A stretch of DNA of 45,485 nt. Origin: an uncultured bacterium (GTDB lineage: Bacteria > Bacillota > Clostridia > Lachnospirales > Lachnospiraceae). The stretch is from NCBI GenBank assembly GCA_905215775.1, contig CAJMRM010000017.1, positions 1 through 45,485 of the forward strand, given 5' to 3'. The notes beneath the pieces were generated by a model, which saw only the letters and a list, made by a program, of their open reading frames with translations, was not told the origin of the DNA and did no database searches. Shown here one piece after another: positions 24,080 through 32,551 of this stretch. A program made the translations under genes and the position numbers. Position 1 is the first letter of the stretch, and each line of letters begins with the position of its first letter.

Positions 24080-25447
24080 ATGTGGCAGAACCTCAGGTGG
24101 GAGATCAATGCAAAGTTTAAAGAAAAGATACACAGACACGTTTCCTCGTTCCAGGTGATCATCCTGGGCTTTATGCTGGTGATCCTTCTGGGCAGCCTTT
24201 GTCTGACGCTGCCCCTGGCCACCAGGGACGGACAGGGCGCGTCCTTTCTGGACGCTCTCTTTACATCCACCTCGGCGGTATGTGTGACCGGACTGGTGCT
24301 CCATGACACAGCCTCCTACTGGTCCATGTTCGGACAGGCGGTGATCCTGTTCCTGATCCAGATCGGAGGCATGGGCGTGGTGACAGTCTCGGTGGCGGTG
24401 GCTATTTTCTCGGGCCGGAAGATCAGTCTTATGCAGCGGAGCACCATGCGGGAGTCCATTTCCGCTCCCCAGGTGGGCGGTATCGTCCGCATGACGGAAT
24501 TTATCCTGAAAACGGTATTTCTGGTGGAGCTTCTGGGAGCTGTGGCCATGGCTCCAGTGTTTGTACGGGATTTTGGCTTCCTTAAGGGAGTCTGGTATGC
24601 CATGTTCCACTCCATTTCCGCCTTCTGCAACGCGGGCTTCGATCTGATCGGGATCCGGTCCCCTTTTTCCTCCCTGACTACATACGCGTCACAACCAGTG
24701 ATCAATCTGACGATCATGGCTCTCATCGTCATTGGAGGCATCGGCTTTCTGACCTGGGAGGATGTGAAGAGGAACCGGCTCCATTTCAGCCGGTACCGGA
24801 TGCAGAGCAAGGTGATCCTGGTGACAACGGCAGTGCTGATCGCAGCTCCGGCCGCCTGGTTTTTCTTCTTTGAATTTTCGGAGCTGCCTCTGGGAACGCG
24901 GCTATTAAGCGCTCTGTTCCAGTCAGTGACGCCCAGGACTGCCGGCTTCAACACAGCAGATCTGACAAAAATGACCGAGGCAGGCCAGATGCTCATGATC
25001 GTTTTAATGCTCATCGGTGGCTCTCCCGGATCCACCGCCGGAGGAATGAAGACCACCACCATTGCCGTGATCTTTTCCTCTGCCAGGGCAGTGTTCCGGC
25101 AGAAGGAGCGCGCCCATTTCTTTCAGCGCAGGATCCCGGAGGAGGCCATCCGCAACGCCGGAGCCATTCTTCTGATGTATCTGGGGCTGTTTTTGGCAGG
25201 CGGCATGTTCATCAGCTATGAGGAGGGGATCCCTCTTCTGGACGCATTATTTGAGACTGCCTCGGCCATCGGCACCGTGGGGCTGTCCCTTGGCGTTACG
25301 CCGGAGCTGGGACGGATCTCCCAGCTGATCCTCATCGGTCTTATGTTCTTTGGCCGGGTGGGAGGACTTACGATCATTTACGCGGCTGTATCCAGCCGCT
25401 GTGTCAGCGGATCCGCGTTCCCGCAGGAACGGATCACAGTGGGATAA
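24080..25447 (+). CDS. TrkH/KtrB-family K+ uptake membrane subunit
   Basis: About 455 residues, eight or more membrane helices in four pore repeats. Selectivity-filter segments are TSTSAVCVTGL, ISAFCNAGFDL, TPRTAGFNTAD and ASAIGTVGLSLG. The size and lack of extra N-terminal helices fit Ktr/Trk of Firmicutes. GTG 24071 is an alternative start; ATG 24080 is placed well after AGGTGCGG. It forms the pore that the RCK subunit encoded next gates. Confidence 0.92.
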   Translation: MWQNLRWEINAKFKEKIHRHVSSFQVIILGFMLVILLGSLCLTLPLATRDGQGASFLDALFTSTSAVCVTGLVLHDTASYWSMFGQAVILFLIQIGGMGVVTVSVAVAIFSGRKISLMQRSTMRESISAPQVGGIVRMTEFILKTVFLVELLGAVAMAPVFVRDFGFLKGVWYAMFHSISAFCNAGFDLIGIRSPFSSLTTYASQPVINLTIMALIVIGGIGFLTWEDVKRNRLHFSRYRMQSKVILVTTAVLIAAPAAWFFFFEFSELPLGTRLLSALFQSVTPRTAGFNTADLTKMTEAGQMLMIVLMLIGGSPGSTAGGMKTTTIAVIFSSARAVFRQKERAHFFQRRIPEEAIRNAGAILLMYLGLFLAGGMFISYEEGIPLLDALFETASAIGTVGLSLGVTPELGRISQLILIGLMFFGRVGGLTIIYAAVSSRCVSGSAFPQERITVG

Positions 25448-25462
25448 AGGAGGAATTAAATC

Positions 25463-26110
25463 ATGAAATCTATACTACTGATCGGATTAGGAAGATTTGG
25501 AAGACATATCGCCATGAAGCTGGACGAGCTCCATCACCAGGTCATGGCCGTGGACACAGATGAAAAGCGGGTGGAGGCGGTGCTTCCCTATGTGACTAAC
25601 GCCCAGATCGGAGACGCCACAGACGAGGAGTTTTTAAGCTCCCTGGGAGTGCGGAACTTTGACGTCTGCATCGTAGCCATTGGAGACAATTTCCAGAGCT
25701 CCCTGGAGACCACCTCCCTTTTAAAGGAGCTGGGAGCTGGCTATGTGGTATCCAGGGCCGCCAGGGACGTCCAGGCCAAATTCCTTTTGAGGAATGGAGC
25801 GGACGAGGTGGTGTATCCAGAAAAACAGCTGGCTGCCTGGACCGCCATCCGTTACAGCGCAGACCACATTTTTGATTATGTGGAGCTGGATGAGGAGCAT
25901 GCGATCTTTGAGGTGGCAGTCCCGGAGGGCTGGGCGGAAAAGACCATCGGCCAGCTCAACGTGAGAAGAAAATACAACATAAACATCATGGCCCTGAAGC
26001 ATGATGGAAAGATGAAGCTGAATATCTCGCCGGATACGGTCCTTCCGGCAGAGGATACCATGCTGGTTCTTGGGAATATCCGGGATATCCAAAGGTGTTT
26101 CCACATTTAA
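25463..26110 (+). CDS. TrkA/KtrA-family K+ channel regulatory (RCK) protein
   Basis: 215 residues: RCK_N Rossmann domain starting IGLGRFG (glycine motif) with acidic D31 binding the nucleotide ribose, then an RCK_C domain from about 135. KtrA-type proteins bind ATP/ADP and, in RCK_C, c-di-AMP. AAAGGAGGAA precedes ATG 25463, 15 bases after the pore gene. This is a single-RCK protein like KtrA rather than the double-RCK TrkA. Confidence 0.93.
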   Translation: MKSILLIGLGRFGRHIAMKLDELHHQVMAVDTDEKRVEAVLPYVTNAQIGDATDEEFLSSLGVRNFDVCIVAIGDNFQSSLETTSLLKELGAGYVVSRAARDVQAKFLLRNGADEVVYPEKQLAAWTAIRYSADHIFDYVELDEEHAIFEVAVPEGWAEKTIGQLNVRRKYNINIMALKHDGKMKLNISPDTVLPAEDTMLVLGNIRDIQRCFHI

Positions 26111-26128
26111 AAGAAAGAAGTGACCCGT

Positions 26129-26248
26129 ATGAAGGAAGCGATCCTGCTCTGTCTGGTATTGGCGTCATTTTATGGAAGCTGGCGTTTTATGGGGAAGGCA
26201 GACGTTTTTTTTGACAGCCTTGAGTTCCCGGACCAGGATGATATATAA
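26129..26248 (+). CDS. micro-ORF, single-helix membrane peptide after trkA
   Basis: 39 residues: an N-terminal hydrophobic helix (AILLCLVLASFYGSW) and an acidic tail ending DQDDI. AAAGAAAG precedes ATG 26129. It lies between the RCK gene and kdpD and is translated in the same direction at short spacing. No name is known to me; it may be a small subunit of the K+ uptake system. Confidence 0.55.
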   Translation: MKEAILLCLVLASFYGSWRFMGKADVFFDSLEFPDQDDI

Positions 26249-26278
26249 TAGTGGTATATTCCGGGAAGGAGACTGGCG

Positions 26279-28909
26279 ATGACAGAAGAAAGACAAAATG
26301 CAGGGGAAGGCGGAAAAAGCGGCCAGCTGAAGATCTTTTTTGGATACGCGGCAGGAGTCGGGAAAACGTATGCCATGCTCCAGGCGGCGCTGACGGCAGA
26401 GGAACGGGGCATGGACGTGGTCATCGGCTCCATTGCGCCGTACCGGTCGCTGGAGGACACAGCCCTGGCGGAGCGGCTTCGGGCCATGGAACGGCTGGAG
26501 GAATTTGACCTGGACCGGGCCATCCGGAGGAAACCGGATCTGATCATAATGGACGATCTGGCCTGCGAAAACCCTAAGGGGAGCCGGCATTCCAGGAGAT
26601 ACCAGGATATCCGGGAGCTCTTGAAGGCCGGGATCAGCGTTTATACCACAGTCAGTGCCCAGAACATAGAAAGCCTGAATGATATCGTGACGGCCATTAC
26701 CAGGGTCCCTGTAAAGGACAGGATCCCGGATTCGGTCTTTGATCATGCAGATCAGGTGGAGCTGGTGGATCTGGAGCCGCGGGAGCTTCTGGAGCGGCTT
26801 AGGAACGGGGCCCTGGCGGAAAAGGAGGGGGAGCATCCGCCGGGAACGGCATATTTTACGGTGGCAAATCTGACGGCCCTGCGTGAGGTGGCCTTAAGGC
26901 GGTGTGCTGACCGGATCAATATGCTGACCAGGGGAGACGGAGCTGCTCATGGAGATGAGCACGTTCTGGTCTGTCTGTCGGCATCCCCCTCCAACGCAAA
27001 GATCGTCCGAACTGCGGCCAGGATGGCCAATGCGTTCCGTGGGGCATTTACGGCCCTGTTCGTAAAGACACCGGATCTGGCATACATGGACGAAGAGGAC
27101 CGGAAACGCCTCCAGTCCCATATGCGGCTGGCAGAGCAGCTGGGAGCCAGGATCGAGATCCTGTACAGCGACGATATCCCGTTCCAGATCGCTGAATTTG
27201 CCCGGATCTCTGGAGTCTCAAAAATCGTCATCGGGCGCAGCGCCGCCACCAGGGATCATATATTCAGCAAGCCTGCCCTGACCGAAAAGCTGATCTCCAA
27301 CGCGCCGGATCTGGACGTATATATCATTCCTGACGCTGATCCGGGCTCTTCTTTTTACAGAAAACGGCATTTTGGGACGCGCCGCCACCTGGTCTTTTCG
27401 GCCGGAGATATCCTAAAAAGCATTGGGATCCTTCTGGCGGCCAGCTGCATTGGATTTTTTTTCTATAACCTGGGGGTCAATGAGGCCAACATCATCACCA
27501 TCTATGTGCTGGGGGTCCTGGTGACGGCCCTGGTGACAAAAAACCAGATTTACAGCCTGATCTCATCCGCCGTCAGTGTTCTGGTGTTCAATTTCCTGTT
27601 CACAGAGCCGCGCTATACACTCCAGGCATATGCTCCCGGGTATCCGCTGACCTTCAGCGTCATGTTCCTGTCGGCTTTCATCACAGGCTCTCTGGTGATG
27701 CGGCTGAAAAGCCACGCAAAGCAGTCGGCGGAGGTGGCTTTCCGTACCCGGATCCTGTTTGATACCAACCGGCTCCTGCAGCAGGCCAGGGGGCAGGAGG
27801 AGATCACTTCTGTATCTGCGGGCCAGCTGGTGAAACTGCTAAAAAAGGACATTGTGGTCTATCCGGCGGAAAATGGGGTGCTGGGAGAGCCGCAGATCTT
27901 TCAGGCTGGGGAAACGGAGCCAGATGCCGGCTGTATCTCCGCCAGGGAGCGGGAGGTGGCCGTATGGACACTGAAAAATAATAAACACGCGGGAGCCACC
28001 ACGGATACTTTTTCCGATGCCGGCTGTCTGTACCTGGCTATCCGCGTGGGCGAAAACGTTTATGGGGTCCTTGGGATCGTTATGGAAGGCGGAGAACTGG
28101 ACGCCATGGAAAACAGCATCCTCTTATCTGTACTGGGAGAATGGGCCTTTGCCCTGGAAAATGAAAAGAGCACCAGAGAAAAGGAGGAAGCCGCCGTTCT
28201 GGCAAAGAACGAGCAGCTGAGAGCCAACCTTCTGCGGGCCATTTCCCATGATCTCAGGACGCCTCTGACCTCCATTTCCGGAAACGCCAGCAATCTTCTG
28301 GCCATGGGCCAGGACTTTGACGAGGAGACGAGGAAACAGCTTTATACGGATATTTATGAAAATTCCATGTGGCTCATCAATCTGGTGGAAAACCTCCTGT
28401 CCATCACCCGGCTGGTGGAGGGCCGCTTAAATTTAAATATCACCGAGGATCTGGTGGACGACGTGGTGGCCGAGGCATTGCGTCATGTGAATAAAAAAAG
28501 CGCAGAGCATACCATCGTTACAGAAAGCGGGGAGGAATTTCTCCTGGCCAGGATGGATCCCAGGCTGATCGTCCAGGTGATCATCAATATCGTCAACAAC
28601 GCCATCGAATATACGCCCGCCGGCTCCCATATCACGATCCGGTCCGAAAAAAAGGATGGAACGATCATCCTTTCCATTGCCGACGATGGGCCTGGGATCC
28701 CAGATCAGGAAAAGCCCAGGGTATTCGATATGTTTTACAGCGGAGGGAATCCGATCGCCGACAGCCGGCGCAACTGCGGCATCGGTCTTTCCCTCTGCCG
28801 GTCCATCATAGACGCCCATGGAGGGGAGCTGACTGTTTCAGACAATGCGCCCCATGGAGCAGTCTTTACATTTACATTGCCAGCAGGGGAGGTACAGCTT
28901 CATGAATAA
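26279..28909 (+). CDS. kdpD: KdpD, full-length osmosensitive K+ sensor histidine kinase
   Basis: 876 residues. N-terminal KdpD domain: Walker A GYAAGVGKT at 22-30; the Walker B/switch region reads MDDLACEN at 91-98, where the usual form is VDELAHTN. USP domain about 227-350, with SAS at 234-236, 20 residues, then FTALF at 257-261, close to the reported c-di-AMP motif SxS-X20-FTAxY. Membrane helices about 380-475, GAF about 490-625. The kinase has H657 in ISHDLRTPLTS, N-box INIVNNAIEYTP, G1 DDGPGIP and G2 CGIGLSLCRS. ATG 26279 follows GGGAAGGAG. The stop overlaps kdpE by eight bases. It should phosphorylate KdpE to control kdp, and perhaps the nearby trk genes. Confidence 0.95.
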   Translation: MTEERQNAGEGGKSGQLKIFFGYAAGVGKTYAMLQAALTAEERGMDVVIGSIAPYRSLEDTALAERLRAMERLEEFDLDRAIRRKPDLIIMDDLACENPKGSRHSRRYQDIRELLKAGISVYTTVSAQNIESLNDIVTAITRVPVKDRIPDSVFDHADQVELVDLEPRELLERLRNGALAEKEGEHPPGTAYFTVANLTALREVALRRCADRINMLTRGDGAAHGDEHVLVCLSASPSNAKIVRTAARMANAFRGAFTALFVKTPDLAYMDEEDRKRLQSHMRLAEQLGARIEILYSDDIPFQIAEFARISGVSKIVIGRSAATRDHIFSKPALTEKLISNAPDLDVYIIPDADPGSSFYRKRHFGTRRHLVFSAGDILKSIGILLAASCIGFFFYNLGVNEANIITIYVLGVLVTALVTKNQIYSLISSAVSVLVFNFLFTEPRYTLQAYAPGYPLTFSVMFLSAFITGSLVMRLKSHAKQSAEVAFRTRILFDTNRLLQQARGQEEITSVSAGQLVKLLKKDIVVYPAENGVLGEPQIFQAGETEPDAGCISAREREVAVWTLKNNKHAGATTDTFSDAGCLYLAIRVGENVYGVLGIVMEGGELDAMENSILLSVLGEWAFALENEKSTREKEEAAVLAKNEQLRANLLRAISHDLRTPLTSISGNASNLLAMGQDFDEETRKQLYTDIYENSMWLINLVENLLSITRLVEGRLNLNITEDLVDDVVAEALRHVNKKSAEHTIVTESGEEFLLARMDPRLIVQVIINIVNNAIEYTPAGSHITIRSEKKDGTIILSIADDGPGIPDQEKPRVFDMFYSGGNPIADSRRNCGIGLSLCRSIIDAHGGELTVSDNAPHGAVFTFTLPAGEVQLHE

Positions 28910-29600
28910 ACCTTTGATCCTTGTGGTGGAGGATGACAGATCTGTAAACAATCTGATCACGACGATCCTGAAGACCCATGACTACCGGTATCTGACGGCC
29001 TTGAACGGTGCTGAGGCGGTGCTGGAGGCATCGTCCCATAATCCGGACATCGTACTCCTGGATCTGGGACTGCCGGATACGGACGGAGTGGACATCATAA
29101 AAAAGATCCGTACCTGGTCCAATATGCCCATCATCGTCATCAGCGCCAGGAATGAGGATAAGGATAAGATCGAGGCCCTGGACGCAGGGGCTGACGATTA
29201 TGTGACGAAGCCCTTTTCCGTGGAGGAGCTGTTAGCCCGTCTGCGGGCTACCACCAGGCGGCTTTCGGCCTCGGGACAGACTCAGGCGGAGGACGCGGTG
29301 TTTGAAAACGGGGAGCTTCGGATCGAATACGCCGCCGGATGCGCGTGGCTTGGGGATAAGGAGCTTCATTTGACGCCCATTGAATATAAGCTTCTATGCC
29401 TTCTGGCCAGGAATGTGGGAAAGGTCCTGACCCACACGTATATTATGCAGCAAATCTGGGGCAGCAGCGGAGCCAGTGATATCGCTTCCCTGCGGGTGTT
29501 CATGGCCACCTTGAGAAAAAAGATCGATTCCAGCGCAGACGGTCCCCAGTATATCCAGACCCATATCGGTGTGGGATACCGGATGATGAAGGTCGAATAG
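28902..29600 (+). CDS. kdpE: KdpE, OmpR-family response regulator
   Basis: 232 residues: receiver domain with acidic pair near residues 10-12, phospho-acceptor D54 in VLLDLGLPD, and K103 in KPFSVEELLARL. A winged-helix output domain follows (LTPIEYKLLCLLARNVGKVLT ... LRVFMATLRKKID ... GVGYRM). ATG 28902 lies inside the end of kdpD (ATGAATAA), giving tight coupling. It is the partner of the full-length KdpD and is expected to bind upstream of kdpF. Confidence 0.95.
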   Translation: MNKPLILVVEDDRSVNNLITTILKTHDYRYLTALNGAEAVLEASSHNPDIVLLDLGLPDTDGVDIIKKIRTWSNMPIIVISARNEDKDKIEALDAGADDYVTKPFSVEELLARLRATTRRLSASGQTQAEDAVFENGELRIEYAAGCAWLGDKELHLTPIEYKLLCLLARNVGKVLTHTYIMQQIWGSSGASDIASLRVFMATLRKKIDSSADGPQYIQTHIGVGYRMMKVE

Positions 29601-29602
29601 GG

Positions 29603-29631
29603 TTGAGATTTACCGGCTTTTGTGCTATTTT
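29603..29631 (+). promoter_or_regulatory. promoter for malic enzyme gene
   Basis: TTGAGA at 29603-29608, 17-base spacer, TATTTT at 29626-29631. The leader of about 150 bases contains a short GC hairpin (CCCGCC 29730-29735 with GGCGGG 29740-29745). Confidence 0.5.
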
Positions 29632-29789
29632 GTAATTATGATAGCTGGGTCAAACAAACTTTTGTCCCGGCATCGGATATTGAACGGGACATACAGCCGC
29701 CGCGCCGCCTTCCTGTAATTCCGACAGGTCCCGCCTCCGGGCGGGAGGAGATGGCTGGAGACTGAAACGAAAAAGAGGAGGAACAGCCA

Positions 29790-30965
29790 GTGAACTTTAA
29801 TGAAGAAGCTTTAAAACTCCATGCAGAGCACAAGGGTAAGATCGAGATTAAGAGCAAGGTACCCGTAAACACAAGGGACGATCTGAGCACCGCTTATACG
29901 CCGGGCGTAGCCGAGCCGTGCCGGAAGATCCATGCAGACAAAAGGGAAGTATATAAATATACGGCCAAGGGAAACCTGGTGGCTGTGGTCTCCGACGGGA
30001 CCGCTGTTCTGGGACTGGGAGACATCGGGCCGGAGGCCGCTATGCCGGTGATGGAGGGAAAGGCGATCCTGTTTAAGGAATTTGGAAACGTAGACGCCTT
30101 CCCCATCTGCCTGGATACCAAGGACACAGAGGAGATCATCCAGGCTGTCAAGGCCATCGCTCCCTGCTTCGGCGGCGTGAACCTGGAGGACATCGCTTCC
30201 CCCAAATGCTTTGAGGTGGAGGCCCGTCTGGAAAAGGAGCTGGATATCCCGGTATTCCACGACGACCAGCACGGCACAGCCGTTGTGGTCACGGCGGCCC
30301 TCTTAAACGCCTTAAAGGTGGTTGGAAAGAGGATCGAGGAGATTCATGTGGTGTTAAACGGCCCTGGATCTGCCGGAACGGCCATTATTAAAATGCTTCT
30401 GGCTGCCGGAGTGAAGCACATCATCGCCTGTGACGAGAACGGTATTCTTTATAAGGACCGGGGCGTGGGCATCAAGGACCATAAAGAGATGCTGTGCGGC
30501 ATCACGAACCTGGAGGATAAGAGGGGAGATCTGGCAGACGCTCTTGTGGGCGCGGACGTGTTCATCGGAGTTTCTGTGGGCGGAGCCTTAAAGCCGGAGA
30601 TGATAAAGACCATGGCCAAGGATCCCATCGTTTTTGCCATGGCGAATCCGACGCCGGAGATCATGTATGACGAGGCCATGGCCGCGGGCGTGAAGGTCAT
30701 GGGAACCGGCCGTTCCGATTTCCCCAATCAGATCAACAATGTTCTGGCCTTCCCGGGAATCTTCCGGGGCGCGCTGGACTGCGGAGCCCGCGACATCAAT
30801 TATGATATGAAGGTGGCCGCCGCCCATGCCATCGCGGAGCTGGTGACCGACGATAAGCTGTGCGCCGAATACATCATTCCCGGGGCCTTAGAGCCGGGAG
30901 TTGCCGCCCATGTGGCAAAGCGTGTGGCAGAAGCCGCCGTAAAATCCGGAGCTATCCGGAAATAA
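29790..30965 (+). CDS. NAD-type malic enzyme (malate dehydrogenase, decarboxylating)
   Basis: 391 residues, the short bacterial form. It converts malate to pyruvate, CO2 and NAD(P)H. The N-terminal segment has AYTPGVAEPCR and the metal-binding region HDDQHGTAVV, with FGGVNLEDI before it. The cofactor loop is GPGSAGTAI followed by CDEN, where the Asp after the second strand suggests NAD. FAMANPTPEI and FPNQINNVLAFPGIFRGALD are C-terminal signatures. GTG 29790 follows AGAGGAGG. It has its own promoter and no obvious partners. Confidence 0.94.
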   Translation: MNFNEEALKLHAEHKGKIEIKSKVPVNTRDDLSTAYTPGVAEPCRKIHADKREVYKYTAKGNLVAVVSDGTAVLGLGDIGPEAAMPVMEGKAILFKEFGNVDAFPICLDTKDTEEIIQAVKAIAPCFGGVNLEDIASPKCFEVEARLEKELDIPVFHDDQHGTAVVVTAALLNALKVVGKRIEEIHVVLNGPGSAGTAIIKMLLAAGVKHIIACDENGILYKDRGVGIKDHKEMLCGITNLEDKRGDLADALVGADVFIGVSVGGALKPEMIKTMAKDPIVFAMANPTPEIMYDEAMAAGVKVMGTGRSDFPNQINNVLAFPGIFRGALDCGARDINYDMKVAAAHAIAELVTDDKLCAEYIIPGALEPGVAAHVAKRVAEAAVKSGAIRK

Positions 30966-30989
30966 ACTGAATATCCGGAGAATATTTCA

Positions 30990-31026
30990 TCACCCCTCTG
31001 TCATATACTGTATAGCAGAGGGGTGA
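30990..31026 (+). promoter_or_regulatory. inverted repeat covering the ribosome site of the next gene
   Basis: TCACCCCTCTG (30990-31000) and CAGAGGGGTGA (31016-31026) are perfect complements. The right arm is the ribosome site of the gene starting at 31031. A -10-like TATACT (31004-31009) lies in the loop. It may be an operator, or an RNA hairpin hiding the ribosome site. Confidence 0.6.
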
Positions 31027-31030
31027 AAAT

Positions 31031-32518
31031 ATGTCTGACTATCGCAGATTGATTTCCTATATTTATGAATATGAAGGAAAAGAAAAGGGAAAGAATGTAG
31101 GCTTTGTGAAGCTGGAGGCCAGGAACGGCCAGTGCCGTCTGAATCTGAGCGTGAAGAAGGTGTATATGGGAGGCAGCGCCATTGGCGTTTTTCTGCTTTC
31201 CAAAGCCGGGACGGAGGTTTTCCTGGGAAATATCTTTATCCGCAATGGAGCTGGGGAATTCCGGGCTGTGGTGGATGCGAAAAATGTGGAGGGAGCCGGC
31301 GGGGGACTGGATACATATTACGGACTGACCATCCATGACGTGAAAAACTCCTGGCGTTCCTATACGACGATCTGGGAGGATGCTGTGGAGCCGGAGACGC
31401 TGCCGGGATCCCTTCCGGGGAATCAGGGAAATGGGGATACGGTAAAAATGCTCCCGGCCCAGGAGGTCCTCCCCGGAGCTTTGGACCAGAGCGAAGAGGA
31501 GCCAGTGGTGGCTGTGGCCAGCGTGGTGCGGGAGATCGAGGCGGAGATCGCCCGGGAGGAGGAACGGAGAAGCCGGGAGGAAACGGTCCCGGATCCCGCG
31601 CCGTCCATTCCGGCCCGCCCGGCCATGGTGCCGGAGTCGTCTGTGATGCCAGCGCCGGAGGAACTGCCGCCTGCACCGCCAGTACCAGAGGAGCTTCCAG
31701 AGAAGCCGCCTGTACCGTCGGCACCAGAGGAGCTTCCGGGGGGACCATCCGCACCGTCGGCACCAGAGGAGCTTCCAGGGGGACCATCTGCACCGTCGGC
31801 ACCAGAGGAGCTTCCAGGGGGACCGTCCGCACCGTCGGCACCAGAATCGCTTCCGGGGAAGCCGGCAGCGCCGAAGGAGATACCGGGCAAAGCGGAAGCT
31901 ACGGTTTCCCCGGAAGAACTGCCACCGGCTTCCGGTGTGTCTCCATCTGAGCCGATCCGCCGGATCCTGCATATGGAGGAAGATCCTCCTGCGCCACAGG
32001 CAGAGAGATCTCCTTCGGGGCCGGTCCCCGTACCGGGCCCGGATTCCGGCCAGGCTGCCCCGGAAAAGGACGCTTCTCTTTCCCGTTCTCCGGAGCTGGA
32101 AAATCCGGAGGTCCTCCGATACCTCCAGGAAACAGAGGATGTGACGGCAGATCCGGAAAAGCTATGGCAGGAGCTGCGGAAATCCTATCCGAAGATCCAG
32201 CCCTTTGATTATGAGAGCGGCTGCGAGATCTTAACGATCCGTCCCCAGGATATCGGCCGTCTGCCCAGGGAAAGCTGGGTGTACGGAAACAACAGCTTCC
32301 TGCTCCATGGGTATTACAATTTCCGCTATATCATCCTGTTCCGCCTGGGGAACAAGGATGGCCGCGCCCGTTATCTCATCGGGGTTCCCGGCCATTATTA
32401 CAGCAGTGAGAAATACATGGCGTCTATGTTTGGGTTCCCGAATTTTGTCCTGTCAAAAAAGCAGCCGCCCAACGACGGCCGCTTTGGCTACTGGTACACG
32501 GATATCCGGGTACGGTAA
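31031..32518 (+). CDS. hypothetical protein with proline-rich tandem repeats
   Basis: 495 residues in three parts. Residues 1-115 form a globular domain (YRRLISYIYEYEGKEK, then VGFVKLEARNGQCRL). Residues about 120-365 are Pro/Glu-rich, low complexity, with a near-perfect 13-residue repeat (SAPSAPEELPGGP). Residues about 370-495 form a second globular domain rich in Trp/Tyr/Phe (WVYGNNSFLLHGYYNF ... YLIGVPGHYYSSEKY). No signal peptide or membrane helix. I recognise the general layout from Lachnospiraceae proteins of unknown function but cannot assign a role. Its ribosome site lies inside a perfect inverted repeat. Confidence 0.8.
   Translation: MSDYRRLISYIYEYEGKEKGKNVGFVKLEARNGQCRLNLSVKKVYMGGSAIGVFLLSKAGTEVFLGNIFIRNGAGEFRAVVDAKNVEGAGGGLDTYYGLTIHDVKNSWRSYTTIWEDAVEPETLPGSLPGNQGNGDTVKMLPAQEVLPGALDQSEEEPVVAVASVVREIEAEIAREEERRSREETVPDPAPSIPARPAMVPESSVMPAPEELPPAPPVPEELPEKPPVPSAPEELPGGPSAPSAPEELPGGPSAPSAPEELPGGPSAPSAPESLPGKPAAPKEIPGKAEATVSPEELPPASGVSPSEPIRRILHMEEDPPAPQAERSPSGPVPVPGPDSGQAAPEKDASLSRSPELENPEVLRYLQETEDVTADPEKLWQELRKSYPKIQPFDYESGCEILTIRPQDIGRLPRESWVYGNNSFLLHGYYNFRYIILFRLGNKDGRARYLIGVPGHYYSSEKYMASMFGFPNFVLSKKQPPNDGRFGYWYTDIRVR
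31712..31867 (+). repeat. 39-bp tandem repeats inside the proline-rich gene
   Basis: Four consecutive 39-base units begin at 31712, 31751, 31790 and 31829; the fourth is degenerate. They are in frame and add 13 residues each, so copy number could vary without breaking the gene. Confidence 0.9.
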
Positions 32519-32551
32519 AACGTTCTGGCTTCGCAGAAGCATGCCGGACGG

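Noticed and set aside
31712..31867. CRISPR-like array
   Set aside because: The 39-base units are contiguous with no spacers and lie in frame inside a protein gene.
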